DNA of 64,000 nucleotides. Origin: Gimesia sp. (GTDB lineage Bacteria; Planctomycetota; Planctomycetia; Planctomycetales; Planctomycetaceae). The stretch is taken from NCBI GenBank assembly GCA_002706765.1, contig PAJV01000068.1, positions 1-64,000 of the forward strand. Direction: 5' to 3'. Position 1 is the stretch's first letter. Each line of letters begins with the position of its first letter. The notes beneath the pieces were generated by a model that was given only the letters and a program-made list of their open reading frames with translations, did not search any database and had not been told where the DNA came from. The position numbers and the translations under genes are program-made. This document shows, piece after piece, positions 1 to 10,643 of the stretch.

Positions 1-1
1 C

Positions 2-3000
2 AATGTGGATGGTACTTTCACTTATGATCCGAACGATCAGTTTGAAAGCCTGGCGGCTGGTGAGAACGGGAGCGACAGCTTCACGTATACGATTACCGAC
101 GACCAGGGTGGCACCGGTACTGCGACCGTGAATATCACGATCAGGGGTGTGAACGACAATCCGGTTGCTGTCGATGATGCCTTCAGTACCGATGAAAACA
201 CCACGCTGACGGGCGGCAATGTCCTGGATGCGAATCCGACGACCGCTGACAGTGATGTCGATGCCAGTGATAACCTCACTGTGACTGCGGTAACGGGAGG
301 CACTGTTGGCAGCGAGTTCGCATTGGGTTCAGGAGCTCTGTTGACGCTGAATTCAGATGGTACGTTCACTTACAATCCGAATGGGGTTTTTGAAAGCCTG
401 GCCGAAGGAGTAAATGGCAGCGACAGCTTTACCTACACGATCAGTGATGGTAATGGGGGCTCCGATACCGCGACCGCAACGATCACCGTGACCGGCGTGA
501 ACGATCCTCCGACTGTTAATGATATCTTCTATAACGCCGTTGAAGATGGCAGTGCCGTTATTGGCTTATTTGATGGTGCGGATGTCGACAGTGATGATGA
601 TGGCAACTCGCTGACCTATGTCATCTCGCCCGAGTATGATGGTGAAGGTTCTGTCATCAATAACGATGATGGCACGTTCTCGTTCGATCCGGGAACTGAC
701 TTCCAGTACCTGGCAGCTGGCGAAACTACAACGGTCACATTTACTTATATCGCTTCCGACACTCATACTGCTAACAGTAACACCGGGACCGTGGAAATCA
801 CTGTCACCGGGGTGAATGATCCCGTTGATGCAATTAACGATACCGATACGGTCACCAAAGACAATACCGTGGACATTGATGTTCAGGCCAATGATATTGA
901 CGTTGACCTTGATCCCCTGACGATCCTTGAGCTTGATGGCCAGACGGCAACGATTGGGGTGGCGATTGAATTGACATCAGGGGCGACAGTCACACTGCAG
1001 GCGAACGGAACTGTGACCTACAACCCGAATGGCCAGTTTAATGAACTGGTATTACCAACGGATACCGACACGGATACATTCACCTACCAGATTACGGATG
1101 GGAACAGCACGACTGACACGGCGACGGTTATCGTGACGATCACAGGCAGTAATGAACTGCTCGTGGTGACTGACGAACTGGATGATATTTCCCGGGACGG
1201 CCTGACGCCGGAAACCATTGACCTGGATCAGCATTTCAATGATCCCGACGCCGGTGATACGGTGACTTATAGCGTGGATGCAACGCTGGTCGGTGGCGGC
1301 TCACTGCCTGCCAATTTCTGGGCGAATGTTGCCGTCGTGGGAAGTAATTTAAATATCACTTATACCGATTACAGCTCGGAACAGGTGCGTCTGCCTCTGG
1401 TGATCACAGTGACCGCTGAATCGAGTGATGGAGTTTCTGACGATGTGACCAGCACATTTACGCTGACTCCGGATCCGCAGGCCACTTTAGATATCCGGTT
1501 GATTGCCCGTGATGTTGAATCCAGTGGCAGAGACTTTACCTCCTTCCGGTCCGAAGCTGACCTCGCTGCTCTCGTTGCCGGTGGTAAAGGGGGAGCACGG
1601 TTCCAACTGATCAATGGCTTACAGGATCTGAATTATGCGATCAGTGGGCTCACTGATTACAATAATGATGGTAGCCAACCGGGACCAGTCGTCGACATCC
1701 AGACAGATCTGATTGCTGTCAGAATTGTTGATACCACAAACAGTAACGCTACGGTATTTACACTGTATCATCGAACTAATAGCGACGATAACCCGATTGT
1801 CGACTTAACAGCAGGGACCATGAGCGGCGTCTGGGCCAGTGATGATTCCACACCGTTTACCAGTGCGATTCTGGACAAGTTATACAATGGCGATCTCGCC
1901 GTACAGGTTGAAATTACGGGTCTCGGTAAACCAAAACTCTCTGGAAAGAATATACTGGTATCACCCGAGGTCGATGATGTGAGTAATCTGCCTTCCTCGA
2001 TCACACAGGTAGTGACAGGCGATCAGTATGTCGTGGAAATCTGGATGAGTGACATACTGGCACAGGTGCTGGCCGGTCAGTTGACCGAGACGGCGAATGT
2101 GACTTCTGTGATCATGGACATGCTCTGGGATGTCGCGGATGCTTCCCTCTTTGATTTTGTGTTTACACCGGAATCTTCCGCCTTCGGCTTCCTGGCCGGC
2201 GTGGAAAATCCTGATTTTGGTGGTGGTGTACTCGGCAATATCAATGCCACGACAGTGGTGCCCGGATTAATGACCAATGGTTATGGCCGGGTCGGTTATG
2301 CCATCTTTACTGCGGAAACTGCGGCCGACGACGTCGATTTCACGATTGACACTACGGATCTGATTTCCGGAGCCGACGGCGTGGATCGAGGGGGCAACAT
2401 CGACTTCAGCCAGATTTCGATTACAAATACTTCCGTCGAACAGGTCGCTCCTTCCGAATTCTTTATTCAGACTGATCTAAGTAATCTGTCTGTTTCCGGG
2501 ACCATCACCATCGATGGTCAGGAAATCAATCTGCTGCCTCAGTCAGCTGGTTTGAATTCCACCAGCGTCAGTGGGCGTCTGAATGTATTATTCGATGATG
2601 TCAATAATCCGGGCACGATTCAGATTCTCGATTCCACGATTGAGGTCAATCCTTCTGGTCAGGGCCGTCCGGACCGGGATGACTCGGGAGTTTACTCTGC
2701 CACGGATCTGGCAGACTTCGGCCTGGTCGGCGATCAGTTGATTCCCGATGTGCTCGGATCTTTTGATGGAGAGTTAAACCTGGCGATTCGCGACGCGATA
2801 GCCCAGGTACTCTCCAGTCAGCAGGCGATTGATGGTTCTGGCAACTTTGATATCTCGGGAAACTGGTTCCTGGAGAGTGGGCTGCTGGATTCCATGATCG
2901 CATTGAAAAACACACAGGGGGCTGGACTTGATGATACCGTGGTCGACTTTAATTCCGAGTCGACGTCTGGTGTAACGATGACGTTCTTCGATCCCTTGAC

Positions 3001-5563
3001 GGGGGCACCAGCGGGGCTGGCAGCCTGGAGTCAGGCGAAACTGACAGAAGTGGATACAGGCGTATTTGAACTGGTGATTCCGATCAGCCGTCGTCTTGAG
3101 TTTACGACCGAAGACGGTGCTGACGTCGTGCTGAACTTGGTGGGATCGGCGACCGCCTACTTCACTGTGGGACAGGAAGATACGGATGAATTCGGCGATA
3201 CGATTACTACAGCAGAACCTGTCCCTTGGAACTCAACGAATCCCGGGACAGAGGTTTACCAGGGTATCATCGGTAATAACAGTTCGCTGGGAGACCCTGC
3301 CCATGACGTGGACATGTTCCGGGTTGAACTGGGTATCGGAGATACCGTCACCGTGGACGTGGATGCCGACATGTTTGATTCTGGTCTGGACAGCATACTG
3401 CGTCTGTTTGATTCAACAGGAACGCCCATCACGACTGGACTGGTTGATGGGTCTGGTAGCTCTGTTTCTGATGAGGATGGCGTTGTTGACGATGTCTATG
3501 AAGTGCCCGGTGAATTTATCTTCAGTCAGGGCGGACTGGATGCTTACTTCACCTTTACGGCTACGACGGCTGGTACTTATTATATCGGACTGTCTGCCTT
3601 TGATAACTATGACTACGATGCGACGACCACCGGACAGGGGACTGGCTCAGTAGATCCCACATCAACCGGTTCTTATGACCTGACGATTACCGTTGAAAAT
3701 GGCGGGGCTCCCTTACACGGGACGCAGTCGATTGTGACTGATACTACACTGGATGAGGGGACTGCCGTTGATCTGGTTGTGGTCCGCAATCAGACAGATC
3801 TGGGGCCAAACGGACATACTTCCGCACTGCCTGCCAGTGATACCTGGATTGACGAGTGGAGTTCGTTCTGGGTGGAAGTTTATGTCGAGACAGCGGATGC
3901 CAGAAGCATTACTGCTGCAGTCGCCGACTTGAACTACAACACAAATTTCTTCACTGCAACAACGATTGAGTTTGGCAGTGCATTTGCCGCAGCGGGAGAA
4001 GCGGTGATTGATGATTCTACGGGCGTCGTGACCGGAATCAGTGGAGTCGCCAATGCCGATAAGACCGGTTATGGTAAAAAGGCTCTGCTGGCTCGAGTCA
4101 AGTTTGAATCACTGGCGCAGGATGATGTCTCGATCGACTTTGAAGACAAATTCATCGGTCCACATGCTTTGGGTCTGTCACTGAGCAATGTCAGTGTCAG
4201 TCTGTTTAATGATGCTGAGACGACATTGGTCGTCGGTGATGCTCCTGATACCGATCTGTGGGCGATTGCCTACGATGTGAACGACGATGATACAATCAAC
4301 TACCGCGATCTGATAATCCTGGCTTCCATTTATGGAGAGAATGTTCTCGATGCCGATTCTCCTTACGTCTGGGCGTTGGATGCTGATAAGAGTGGAAAAG
4401 TAGATTATCGGGACCTGAACTTTATGGCTTCCAACTACGGTGTCCACAAAGGGGGAGATAAAGATGTTGTCTATCCATCTAACTTCCTGCAACGCTGGTA
4501 TGGTAAGACAACCGATATCACCGGCGATTCGACGATCGACCAGGTAATGGATGAAGCACTGGGGATCTGGCAGGATGCATTGGGCCTGGAAGCGGTTCCG
4601 GACATTCAGCTGGTAATTACCAACCTGGGCGGAACTCAACTGGGTGAAGGTAAGATAACCGCCGTCGATGAAGAGGGGCGTCCTGTTTCAGGGATTGTGA
4701 CTCTGGACGATAATGCCGCCGGTCTGGGCTGGTATTCGGATCTGGATTCATCTGTCTTCAGTGATACCGACCTCGAAGGGGGCGTGGCTTACTCGGCTGA
4801 TGCAGAATCTGCTGCCGCCGGTCATTATGACCTGCTGACGGTTTTGCTACACGAAATCGGCCACGTACTCGGATTCACAGATACTTACGCTCCGTTCGAA
4901 AGCTTTATTCAAACGGGCGTAGGCGGAACTCTGACCTTCGTGGGCAGTGGCTTTGAAGCCACGCTGACCGATGATGGTCTGCACCTGGATGATACAGTAC
5001 ATGCCGGCGATGTGATGAATGCGACATTGGATCCGGGCGTTCGCAAACTGCCTTCGATCCTGGATGCCCTGATTCTGCAGTCTGCTCACGAAGCTGCTGC
5101 ATCGGGCAGCTATGAGATCCTGGTCGGAGTGAATGCTCCTCTGATGGCGAATCTGCCGCTGGTGGCTGAACCTCCTGTGACGCAGGTTACAGAGGATGAA
5201 GATTCCCTGGTGACGACCGTCGCTTCTCTGCCCGAACTGTCGCCGGTTGTGTTTGATGTGACCAGCAGCCTGCTGACGGGTGATGAGACGGTTCAATCGG
5301 GATTGGCTCAGTACTTCAATCAACTGCTGCAGAGCCAGGGGACCGAACAGGGTGAACTGGATCTGACGGTTCTGGAAGGGTTGAGCGATGAGATCATCAA
5401 TGATCTGCGTTTGAACGGTCTGTCGATTGTTGACAGCGGGAAGATTGATGATTCGGCCCAGGCAGATCTGGAAATCAGTGATCTGGATCTGGCAGGTTTG
5501 AATGAAGAAATCGATGCTGATTTCGATGATGTCTTCTCAGACTGGGCAGGCCCCATACTTTAA
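2..5563 (+). CDS. Giant VCBS/cadherin-like exoprotein with metzincin-type and dockerin-like regions (5' partial)
   Basis: The frame is open from the first bases of the window, so the N terminus and any signal peptide lie upstream; about 1850 residues are visible. The first ~450 residues are tandem ~100-residue VCBS/cadherin-like repeats (recurring DGTFTY.PN, SDSFTYTI.D, V.GVND). A pre-peptidase C-terminal-like beta domain lies near residues 1070-1240. Two dockerin/EF-hand-like loops (DVNDDDTINYRDL and DADKSGKVDYRDL) follow at about 1420-1475. A zinc-protease motif HEIGHVLGFTD (HExxHxxGxxD, metzincin-like) sits near 1615. The C terminus is acidic and ends DDVFSDWAGPIL. The architecture suggests a secreted or surface adhesin with a possible protease domain. 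Family-level evidence is good; substrate and activity are unknown. A hairpin terminator follows directly. Confidence 0.88.
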   Translation, partial: NVDGTFTYDPNDQFESLAAGENGSDSFTYTITDDQGGTGTATVNITIRGVNDNPVAVDDAFSTDENTTLTGGNVLDANPTTADSDVDASDNLTVTAVTGGTVGSEFALGSGALLTLNSDGTFTYNPNGVFESLAEGVNGSDSFTYTISDGNGGSDTATATITVTGVNDPPTVNDIFYNAVEDGSAVIGLFDGADVDSDDDGNSLTYVISPEYDGEGSVINNDDGTFSFDPGTDFQYLAAGETTTVTFTYIASDTHTANSNTGTVEITVTGVNDPVDAINDTDTVTKDNTVDIDVQANDIDVDLDPLTILELDGQTATIGVAIELTSGATVTLQANGTVTYNPNGQFNELVLPTDTDTDTFTYQITDGNSTTDTATVIVTITGSNELLVVTDELDDISRDGLTPETIDLDQHFNDPDAGDTVTYSVDATLVGGGSLPANFWANVAVVGSNLNITYTDYSSEQVRLPLVITVTAESSDGVSDDVTSTFTLTPDPQATLDIRLIARDVESSGRDFTSFRSEADLAALVAGGKGGARFQLINGLQDLNYAISGLTDYNNDGSQPGPVVDIQTDLIAVRIVDTTNSNATVFTLYHRTNSDDNPIVDLTAGTMSGVWASDDSTPFTSAILDKLYNGDLAVQVEITGLGKPKLSGKNILVSPEVDDVSNLPSSITQVVTGDQYVVEIWMSDILAQVLAGQLTETANVTSVIMDMLWDVADASLFDFVFTPESSAFGFLAGVENPDFGGGVLGNINATTVVPGLMTNGYGRVGYAIFTAETAADDVDFTIDTTDLISGADGVDRGGNIDFSQISITNTSVEQVAPSEFFIQTDLSNLSVSGTITIDGQEINLLPQSAGLNSTSVSGRLNVLFDDVNNPGTIQILDSTIEVNPSGQGRPDRDDSGVYSATDLADFGLVGDQLIPDVLGSFDGELNLAIRDAIAQVLSSQQAIDGSGNFDISGNWFLESGLLDSMIALKNTQGAGLDDTVVDFNSESTSGVTMTFFDPLTGAPAGLAAWSQAKLTEVDTGVFELVIPISRRLEFTTEDGADVVLNLVGSATAYFTVGQEDTDEFGDTITTAEPVPWNSTNPGTEVYQGIIGNNSSLGDPAHDVDMFRVELGIGDTVTVDVDADMFDSGLDSILRLFDSTGTPITTGLVDGSGSSVSDEDGVVDDVYEVPGEFIFSQGGLDAYFTFTATTAGTYYIGLSAFDNYDYDATTTGQGTGSVDPTSTGSYDLTITVENGGAPLHGTQSIVTDTTLDEGTAVDLVVVRNQTDLGPNGHTSALPASDTWIDEWSSFWVEVYVETADARSITAAVADLNYNTNFFTATTIEFGSAFAAAGEAVIDDSTGVVTGISGVANADKTGYGKKALLARVKFESLAQDDVSIDFEDKFIGPHALGLSLSNVSVSLFNDAETTLVVGDAPDTDLWAIAYDVNDDDTINYRDLIILASIYGENVLDADSPYVWALDADKSGKVDYRDLNFMASNYGVHKGGDKDVVYPSNFLQRWYGKTTDITGDSTIDQVMDEALGIWQDALGLEAVPDIQLVITNLGGTQLGEGKITAVDEEGRPVSGIVTLDDNAAGLGWYSDLDSSVFSDTDLEGGVAYSADAESAAAGHYDLLTVLLHEIGHVLGFTDTYAPFESFIQTGVGGTLTFVGSGFEATLTDDGLHLDDTVHAGDVMNATLDPGVRKLPSILDALILQSAHEAAASGSYEILVGVNAPLMANLPLVAEPPVTQVTEDEDSLVTTVASLPELSPVVFDVTSSLLTGDETVQSGLAQYFNQLLQSQGTEQGELDLTVLEGLSDEIINDLRLNGLSIVDSGKIDDSAQADLEISDLDLAGLNEEIDADFDDVFSDWAGPIL

Positions 5564-5582
5564 ACAGTCTGTATGAATTTCA

Positions 5583-5625
5583 GGCCCTGATGTGTATGCG
5601 AGTGCTGGCATCAGGGCCTTTTTCT
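5583..5625 (+). terminator. Rho-independent terminator after the giant exoprotein
   Basis: A perfect 10-bp stem, GGCCCTGATG paired with CATCAGGGCC, encloses a 16-nt loop and is followed by TTTTTCTT. It starts 20 bp after the stop codon of the exoprotein gene. Confidence 0.85.
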
Positions 5626-5938
5626 TAGAATGTCACGTTCTGGGAGCTGCGGGGGAGATAGGGTGTCGAGTTGCGTTTTGACAACATACAGTCATTTTCG
5701 TAAGCGCTGACAGCCTGTATCCCAAGAGTTTTAAAGTCTTTGCATTCTGTTCTTGAATGCTGAACACTGCGATGGTATGTTTCAGGTGTCTTGAGTACAG
5801 TCAGGACAAATCAATCAAGTATTTTCGGGGTGAACTGCCGAAGTATCAGGGTGAAGTTCATTTCAATCAGTTCAGGTCCCACATTTCTGGAACCAGTTAC
5901 TTCTTAAGATTTTGTATCACATTGAGGAGAAAAAAAGC
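5626..5938. other. Intergenic region upstream of the DUF3467 gene
   Basis: About 310 bp with no convincing ORF. It should hold the promoter of the DUF3467 gene, but I see only a weak candidate (TTGACA near 5690 with a poor -10). The only clear signal is the Shine-Dalgarno GAGGAGA at 5924-5930 before the GTG at 5939. Confidence 0.4.
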
Positions 5939-6298
5939 GTGAGTGCTAAGAAAGATGACAAACCAGCTGATGAGACAACACAACCTGCTGCAGAACAGGC
6001 ACAGGCTCCCGCCCAGCAACAACAGGTCAAAGTTAATGACAGCAATGTTATTGCGAGCTACGCCAACTTCTGTCGCGTATCCAGCACCCCAGAAGAACTG
6101 ATTCTGGATCTGGGTCTGAATCCTCAGCCACTGGATCCAGCGAACACGGAGATCAATGTCGGGCAGCGGATCATCCTGAACCATTACACCGCCAAGCGAC
6201 TGCTGAGTGCTCTTTCAATGGCATTACAGCGTCATGAGCAGGCCTTTGGTGTTCTGGAAACAGATATTCGTAAACGCGTTGTTCGTCAGCAGACCTGA
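5939..6298 (+). CDS. DUF3467 family protein
   Basis: A 119-residue protein. After a low-complexity Lys/Asp/Ala/Gln N terminus (about 35 residues), the core reads [20 protein letters not shown] ... [19 protein letters not shown] ... HEQAFGVLE, which matches the DUF3467 pattern (YaNsfrV, F/L dFg, v.h..AKrLl..L). The GTG at 5939 is chosen because GAGGAGA lies 8-9 nt upstream; the frame extends upstream to a TTG at 5912 that lacks a ribosome binding site. Proteins of this family are small and cytosolic with no established function. It appears monocistronic, with a terminator at about 6380. Confidence 0.8.
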   Translation: MSAKKDDKPADETTQPAAEQAQAPAQQQQVKVNDSNVIASYANFCRVSSTPEELILDLGLNPQPLDPANTEINVGQRIILNHYTAKRLLSALSMALQRHEQAFGVLETDIRKRVVRQQT

Positions 6299-6379
6299 TC
6301 TGACAACGCTGATCGTCTCGTTTCCTGCAGCAATGGGGAGCGAGTGATGATGACAGTCTGATAAGATTAAGCTTACCCG

Positions 6380-6417
6380 CCGGCCCGTTGTGTTTTCACA
6401 TCGGAGCCGGTTTTTTT
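6380..6417 (+). terminator. Rho-independent terminator after the DUF3467 gene
   Basis: The stem pairs CCGGC (6380-6384) with GCCGG (6406-6410), with a further CGTTGTG/CACATCG inner stem carrying one mismatch, a TTTT loop and a run of seven T after the stem. It lies about 80 bp after the stop codon. Confidence 0.75.
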
Positions 6418-6734
6418 GTGCTGCTGCCTGGTAAGTAGAGAGGCCGAGTTCCCGGCCCAGTTCCCGGAGGGCTGGTTCCCGATATTCCGGTTTTTCCTGA
6501 AAATTTGGATAAAAGTATGGCAGCGGTTGAGTAGGAAAGTGAAATCGACTTTGGTAACTTTCTTTAGGACAGCGCAAGTCTGCTAGAGTAGAGAGCTTTA
6601 AATCTCTGATCTAATACGGTAATGTAGAAGAAACATGTTTTAAACCTGTATTCGCGACAGAGCATTCTCCCTGCGTGTCGAGTTGACACTGTGTGTGCCC
6701 TGCCGGATTCATTATTCAGCCCGGAGAGGGCACA
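6418..6734. other. Intergenic region upstream of odhA/sucA
   Basis: About 315 bp with no supported ORF. It contains the ribosome binding site GGAGAGGG (6723-6730) and presumably the sucA promoter, which I could not place with confidence. Confidence 0.4.
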
Positions 6735-9611
6735 ATGCTTGATAAACCAGATTCTGCTTCGTACTCCCATGAAGGCAATGGGCACTCCGATAATCAGCTG
6801 CCAGAAGAACTGATCAACGATTTGAGCTCGGAATCGTTAACTTTCGTAGAATCGCTGTACACAAGCTATCTGGAGTCGCCGAGCTCCGTGTCGCAGGAAT
6901 GGCGGGAGTATTTCTCGAAGTTTCCCCAGAAGATGCCCCGGAGCCGCAAACCGAATTTCGGACCCTCTTTCAAACGTCATACGATGTTCAATCCTCCCGG
7001 CAAGCAACAGAGGGAGGGCATGGACCGCCAGACGATGAAAATCGCAGATCGTCAGGAGCGTCTGGACCAGTTGATCCGTAACTACCGTGTACGTGGCCAT
7101 ATTCTGGCTTCCCTGGACCCGTTGGGAAAACAGCGGGCCACGCCTCCCGAGCTGATGCCCGAGTTCTACGATTTCTCGGAACGGGACTACGACCGCGTTT
7201 TTTCTACTTCCACGTTTGGTGGTCCCAAGCAGCGAACGCTGCGGGAGATGATCCAGTGGTTGAGAAATACCTACTGTCGATCGATCGGTGCGCAGTTCAT
7301 GCACATCGACAGCCTGCGTGTGCGGAAGTGGCTGCAGAACCGGATGGAAAGCACCGCCAATTTCCTCAAGTTCGAGCGCCCCGAATCATTGCGGATCCTG
7401 CGTCGCTTGACCGATGCGGTGGTGTTTGAAGAATTCATCCAGAAAAAATATGTCGGCCTGAAAAGCTTTTCGCTGGAAGGGGCCGAGAGCCTGATTCCGC
7501 TGCTGGATCTGGCGATTGAAAAAGCGGGCGAACAGGGCGTCGATGAAATCGTGTTCGGGATGGCACATCGGGGCCGCCTGAACGTCCTGACCAACATCAT
7601 GGGGAAAAAGCCCCGTGAAATTTTCCGCGAATACGAGGACTCTGTCCCCGAGATGAGTGTGGGGCGAGGCGATGTGAAATATCATCTGGGTTACAGCTCC
7701 GACTGGATGACTGAAACCGGACACAACGTGCACCTGACGCTTTGTTTCAACCCGAGTCACCTCGAATTCGTGAACCCGGTTGCCATGGGCCGGATGCGCG
7801 CCAAGCAGGACCGCTGGGCCAATATTGACCGTACCAAAGGCATGGTTCTGCTGATTCACGGTGACGCTGCTTTCGCCGGGGAAGGGGTTGTGCAGGAGAG
7901 TCTGAACCTGAGTGAGTTGCGGGGTTATCGAACGGGGGGAACGATTCATGTGATCGTCAATAACCAGATCGGTTTCACCACGGATCCGGCACAGAGCCGC
8001 TCTTCGACGTACGCGACAGACGTGGCGAAGATGTTACAGATCCCGATTTTCCATGTGAACGGGGAAGATCCGGAGGCAGTGGCCCAGGTGGTTCGACTGG
8101 CGATGGACTTCCGCAAGGAATTCCACCGCGATGTGGTAATCGACATGTATTGCTATCGTCGACGTGGTCATAATGAAGGGGATGAGCCAGCATTCACGCA
8201 GCCTTTGATGTACGACATTATCAACAAGCGTCCTTCAGTGAGAGACAGCTTTCTGCAGCGCATGCTGGAACGCAAGTCGGTGACGAAAGAAGATGGTGAT
8301 CGACTGCAGGATGAAAGTGTTTCCCACCTGGAGTCCGAACTGGCAGCAGCCCGGGTTGAAAATTATCCACACAGGGTTGAATTACCGGCAGGGATCTGGG
8401 CCGGCTACCGGGGCGGTCGTGAGTTACCGGCTGACCAGATTGATACCGGTGTTCCCGAGAAAAGCCTGGTGAACCTGCTCTTGAAGCAGACCGAGGTTCC
8501 CGAAAATTTCACGCCCCACAAGAAGATTCAGCGTCTGTTGAGTATCCGTCAGGAGATGGCAGAGGGAGAACGCAAGATCGACTGGGGAACGGCTGAGGCG
8601 TTGGCCTTTGCCTCACTGTTGACCGAAGGTTACCGAATCCGGGTCAGTGGTCAGGACGCACAGCGCGGCACGTTCAGTCATCGTCACGCCGTACTGCATG
8701 ATGTCAAATCCGGTAAAAAATATACGCCGTTGAAACATCTGGTGGAAGGACAGGGACCGGTTGAGTTCGTGAACAGTCCGCTTTCCGAAGCAGGCGTACT
8801 CGGTTTTGACTATGGTTACAGTCTGGACTGTCCCGATGGCCTGATTATCTGGGAAGCGCAGTTTGGCGATTTCTGTAATGCCGCCCAGGTGATCATCGAT
8901 CAGTTTATCGTTAGTGCCGAAGACAAGTGGCAGCGTTACAGCGGCATTGTGATGTTGTTGCCACACGGTTTTGAAGGGCAGGGCCCCGAGCATTCGAGTG
9001 CCCGCTTCGAGCGTTTTCTGCAACTGGCCGCCGAGAGCAATATTCAGATTGCGATGCCTACCACTCCCGATCAGTTTTTCCATCTGCTCAGGCGTCAGAT
9101 GATCCGCAAATGGCGGAAACCATTAATTGTGATGACACCCAAGAGTCTGTTAAGGCATCGCGACGCGGTTTCCAGCTTCAAGTCGATGAGTACAGGCTCG
9201 TTTATCAAAGTGATCGGCGATACCACAGATCTGAAGCCGGAGAAGGTCAAACGAATTCTGCTGTGTACCGGTAAAATCTACTACGATTTAAGCGAACACC
9301 GAAAGCAGACAGAGCGAGACGATGTGGCTATCATCCGCATGGAGCAGCTCTATCCGGTTCCGAAAGAGGAACTGGAGGCGGCACTGGCTCCGTTTGCAGA
9401 AGGGACTCCCGTGTACTGGGTTCAGGAAGAACCGGAAAACATGGGAGCCTGGCGATTCATGTATTGTCGCTTCAAAGGGAATCTGTTCGGTCGTCATCCG
9501 CTGAAAGGTGTGTATCGACCCGCCAGTGCCAGTCCGGCGACTGGTTCGGGGCGCAGCCATCAGTTTGAACAGGAAATGCTGATTTCCGAAAGTTTCCGGG
9601 AAGAGGAATAA
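6735..9611 (+). CDS. sucA: 2-oxoglutarate dehydrogenase E1 component
   Basis: Thiamine-diphosphate-dependent E1 subunit that decarboxylates 2-oxoglutarate in the TCA cycle; 958 residues, a normal length. The N terminus carries the E1 leader region ([20 protein letters not shown]). Hallmarks follow in order: [11 protein letters not shown] (~275), [12 protein letters not shown] (~338), [14 protein letters not shown] (~375), NNQIGFTT (~408) and the C-terminal transketolase-like half ([30 protein letters not shown]). The ATG at 6735 is chosen because GGAGAGGG lies 5 nt upstream; a GTG at 6693 in the same frame lacks such a site. The E2 gene (sucB) is not next door, so the complex is encoded at split loci. 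Confidence 0.96.
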   Translation: MLDKPDSASYSHEGNGHSDNQLPEELINDLSSESLTFVESLYTSYLESPSSVSQEWREYFSKFPQKMPRSRKPNFGPSFKRHTMFNPPGKQQREGMDRQTMKIADRQERLDQLIRNYRVRGHILASLDPLGKQRATPPELMPEFYDFSERDYDRVFSTSTFGGPKQRTLREMIQWLRNTYCRSIGAQFMHIDSLRVRKWLQNRMESTANFLKFERPESLRILRRLTDAVVFEEFIQKKYVGLKSFSLEGAESLIPLLDLAIEKAGEQGVDEIVFGMAHRGRLNVLTNIMGKKPREIFREYEDSVPEMSVGRGDVKYHLGYSSDWMTETGHNVHLTLCFNPSHLEFVNPVAMGRMRAKQDRWANIDRTKGMVLLIHGDAAFAGEGVVQESLNLSELRGYRTGGTIHVIVNNQIGFTTDPAQSRSSTYATDVAKMLQIPIFHVNGEDPEAVAQVVRLAMDFRKEFHRDVVIDMYCYRRRGHNEGDEPAFTQPLMYDIINKRPSVRDSFLQRMLERKSVTKEDGDRLQDESVSHLESELAAARVENYPHRVELPAGIWAGYRGGRELPADQIDTGVPEKSLVNLLLKQTEVPENFTPHKKIQRLLSIRQEMAEGERKIDWGTAEALAFASLLTEGYRIRVSGQDAQRGTFSHRHAVLHDVKSGKKYTPLKHLVEGQGPVEFVNSPLSEAGVLGFDYGYSLDCPDGLIIWEAQFGDFCNAAQVIIDQFIVSAEDKWQRYSGIVMLLPHGFEGQGPEHSSARFERFLQLAAESNIQIAMPTTPDQFFHLLRRQMIRKWRKPLIVMTPKSLLRHRDAVSSFKSMSTGSFIKVIGDTTDLKPEKVKRILLCTGKIYYDLSEHRKQTERDDVAIIRMEQLYPVPKEELEAALAPFAEGTPVYWVQEEPENMGAWRFMYCRFKGNLFGRHPLKGVYRPASASPATGSGRSHQFEQEMLISESFREEE

Positions 9612-9628
9612 GGATCAGGCACGGTCGC

Positions 9629-10555
9629 TCAAGCGTGAGCGCTGTGAATCAGATCTTTAAGGTGAAAGTGATGTTTCCCCAGTTTGCCGCCATAGTTTCC
9701 GGCGGTAATCTGGAGGATCCCCGGTTGCTGACAGATGGTATGCAGTCCGACCTGCATTGCCTGCTGTACGGGTTCGAACGCGGCACCGTCGATGACAATT
9801 TCATAGACGCAGCCAGTGCCCTGGGGGAGTTCTGACGTGGTTTGTGCCTGTAGCGTCGGGCAATAGGCATCGTTGGTGCTGGCCTTCAGTTTGGAATAGC
9901 GCGAGCCGACTTTACTGCCGCTGCGGACGATGCCCCCCGGGAAGGGGAGGATTGTAAGGTCGACCTGTTGCATGGCCGAGACTGCCGCTTCTGTTGCGAG
10001 CAGCCCTCTTTTCTGATCGGAGGCACAGATTAACAGATTACCGCCGGCGACTCCCTTGAACGTTCCGGTCTGATCCTCGCAGACAAATTCCCCATCCATG
10101 ACGGGCACACGCCAGAGTCTGCGGTTTCCCCATTTTTTGGAGATCTGAAAACCGTCTCCAAAAAAACGCAGTTGGCTGCCTAAGGAGATATTCTTTTCCG
10201 GATCTTCGCAGGTGTAGCCGGAGTAACAGGCGGTAGTCGGGCAGGTGAGAATGCATTGTCCGACGCGATTCGTGACGGCTTTTTCCAGAGCGGTCTGTCC
10301 GAAGGCAAAGAACATCAGGCTGACGCCGGGACGGCCATCGGGGCTTTCTGCCGGGGAGAGATATTTCTCGACTCCTGCTTCGGCATCACAGGCGATCACA
10401 CTGGTTGCATAGCCGGTGGCTTCTGCTGCTGCAATTCTGACCCAGGCCTCGGTCAGGGCCGTCACGATAATTCGCGTGCCGACGGTGGTAAATGCTTCCG
10501 CAAAAGTATCACAAACGGGAACACCGTTTAACGCCAGTTCTGGATGCTTGTTCAA
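9629..10555 (-). CDS. ftr: Formylmethanofuran--tetrahydromethanopterin N-formyltransferase
   Basis: Transfers a formyl group between (tetrahydro)methanofuran-type carriers and tetrahydromethanopterin in H4MPT-linked C1 transfer; called FhcD or Ftr in bacteria. The 308-residue product shows family blocks throughout: NGVPVCDTFAEAF at the start, AAEATGYATSVI, SPDGRPGVSLMFF, CPTTACYSG, LRFFGDGFQISKKW, GVAGGNLLICASDQ, FPGGIVRSGSKVGSRYSKLK, ASTNDAYCPTL and AGNYGGKLGKHHFHLKDL. The start is unusual: there is no ATG or GTG in range, and TTG at 10555 fits the expected N terminus, although the Shine-Dalgarno is weak. It lies 88 bp downstream of the response regulator on the same strand. Other fhc genes are not in the window. 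Confidence 0.93.
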   Translation of the reverse strand: MNKHPELALNGVPVCDTFAEAFTTVGTRIIVTALTEAWVRIAAAEATGYATSVIACDAEAGVEKYLSPAESPDGRPGVSLMFFAFGQTALEKAVTNRVGQCILTCPTTACYSGYTCEDPEKNISLGSQLRFFGDGFQISKKWGNRRLWRVPVMDGEFVCEDQTGTFKGVAGGNLLICASDQKRGLLATEAAVSAMQQVDLTILPFPGGIVRSGSKVGSRYSKLKASTNDAYCPTLQAQTTSELPQGTGCVYEIVIDGAAFEPVQQAMQVGLHTICQQPGILQITAGNYGGKLGKHHFHLKDLIHSAHA

Positions 10556-10643
10556 AATGGTTCCCGGAGAATTTCAAGGGGGCAATGAGAAAGTGACAGA
10601 TCTTTAAATTGATTATTGCGGAATGAAAAGCAAAAACAAAGGC

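Noticed and set aside
100-1200. Repeated DNA in the first kilobases as a CRISPR or satellite array
   Set aside because: The periodicity is ~300 bp and follows the VCBS/cadherin-like protein repeats.
4178-5323. Minus-strand reading frames opposite the exoprotein
   Set aside because: They are frame shadows of the plus-strand gene with no recognisable product.
9765-9790. T-loop-like GGGTTCGAACGC suggesting a tRNA
   Set aside because: It lies inside the ftr coding frame and no acceptor, anticodon or D-arm structure fits around it.
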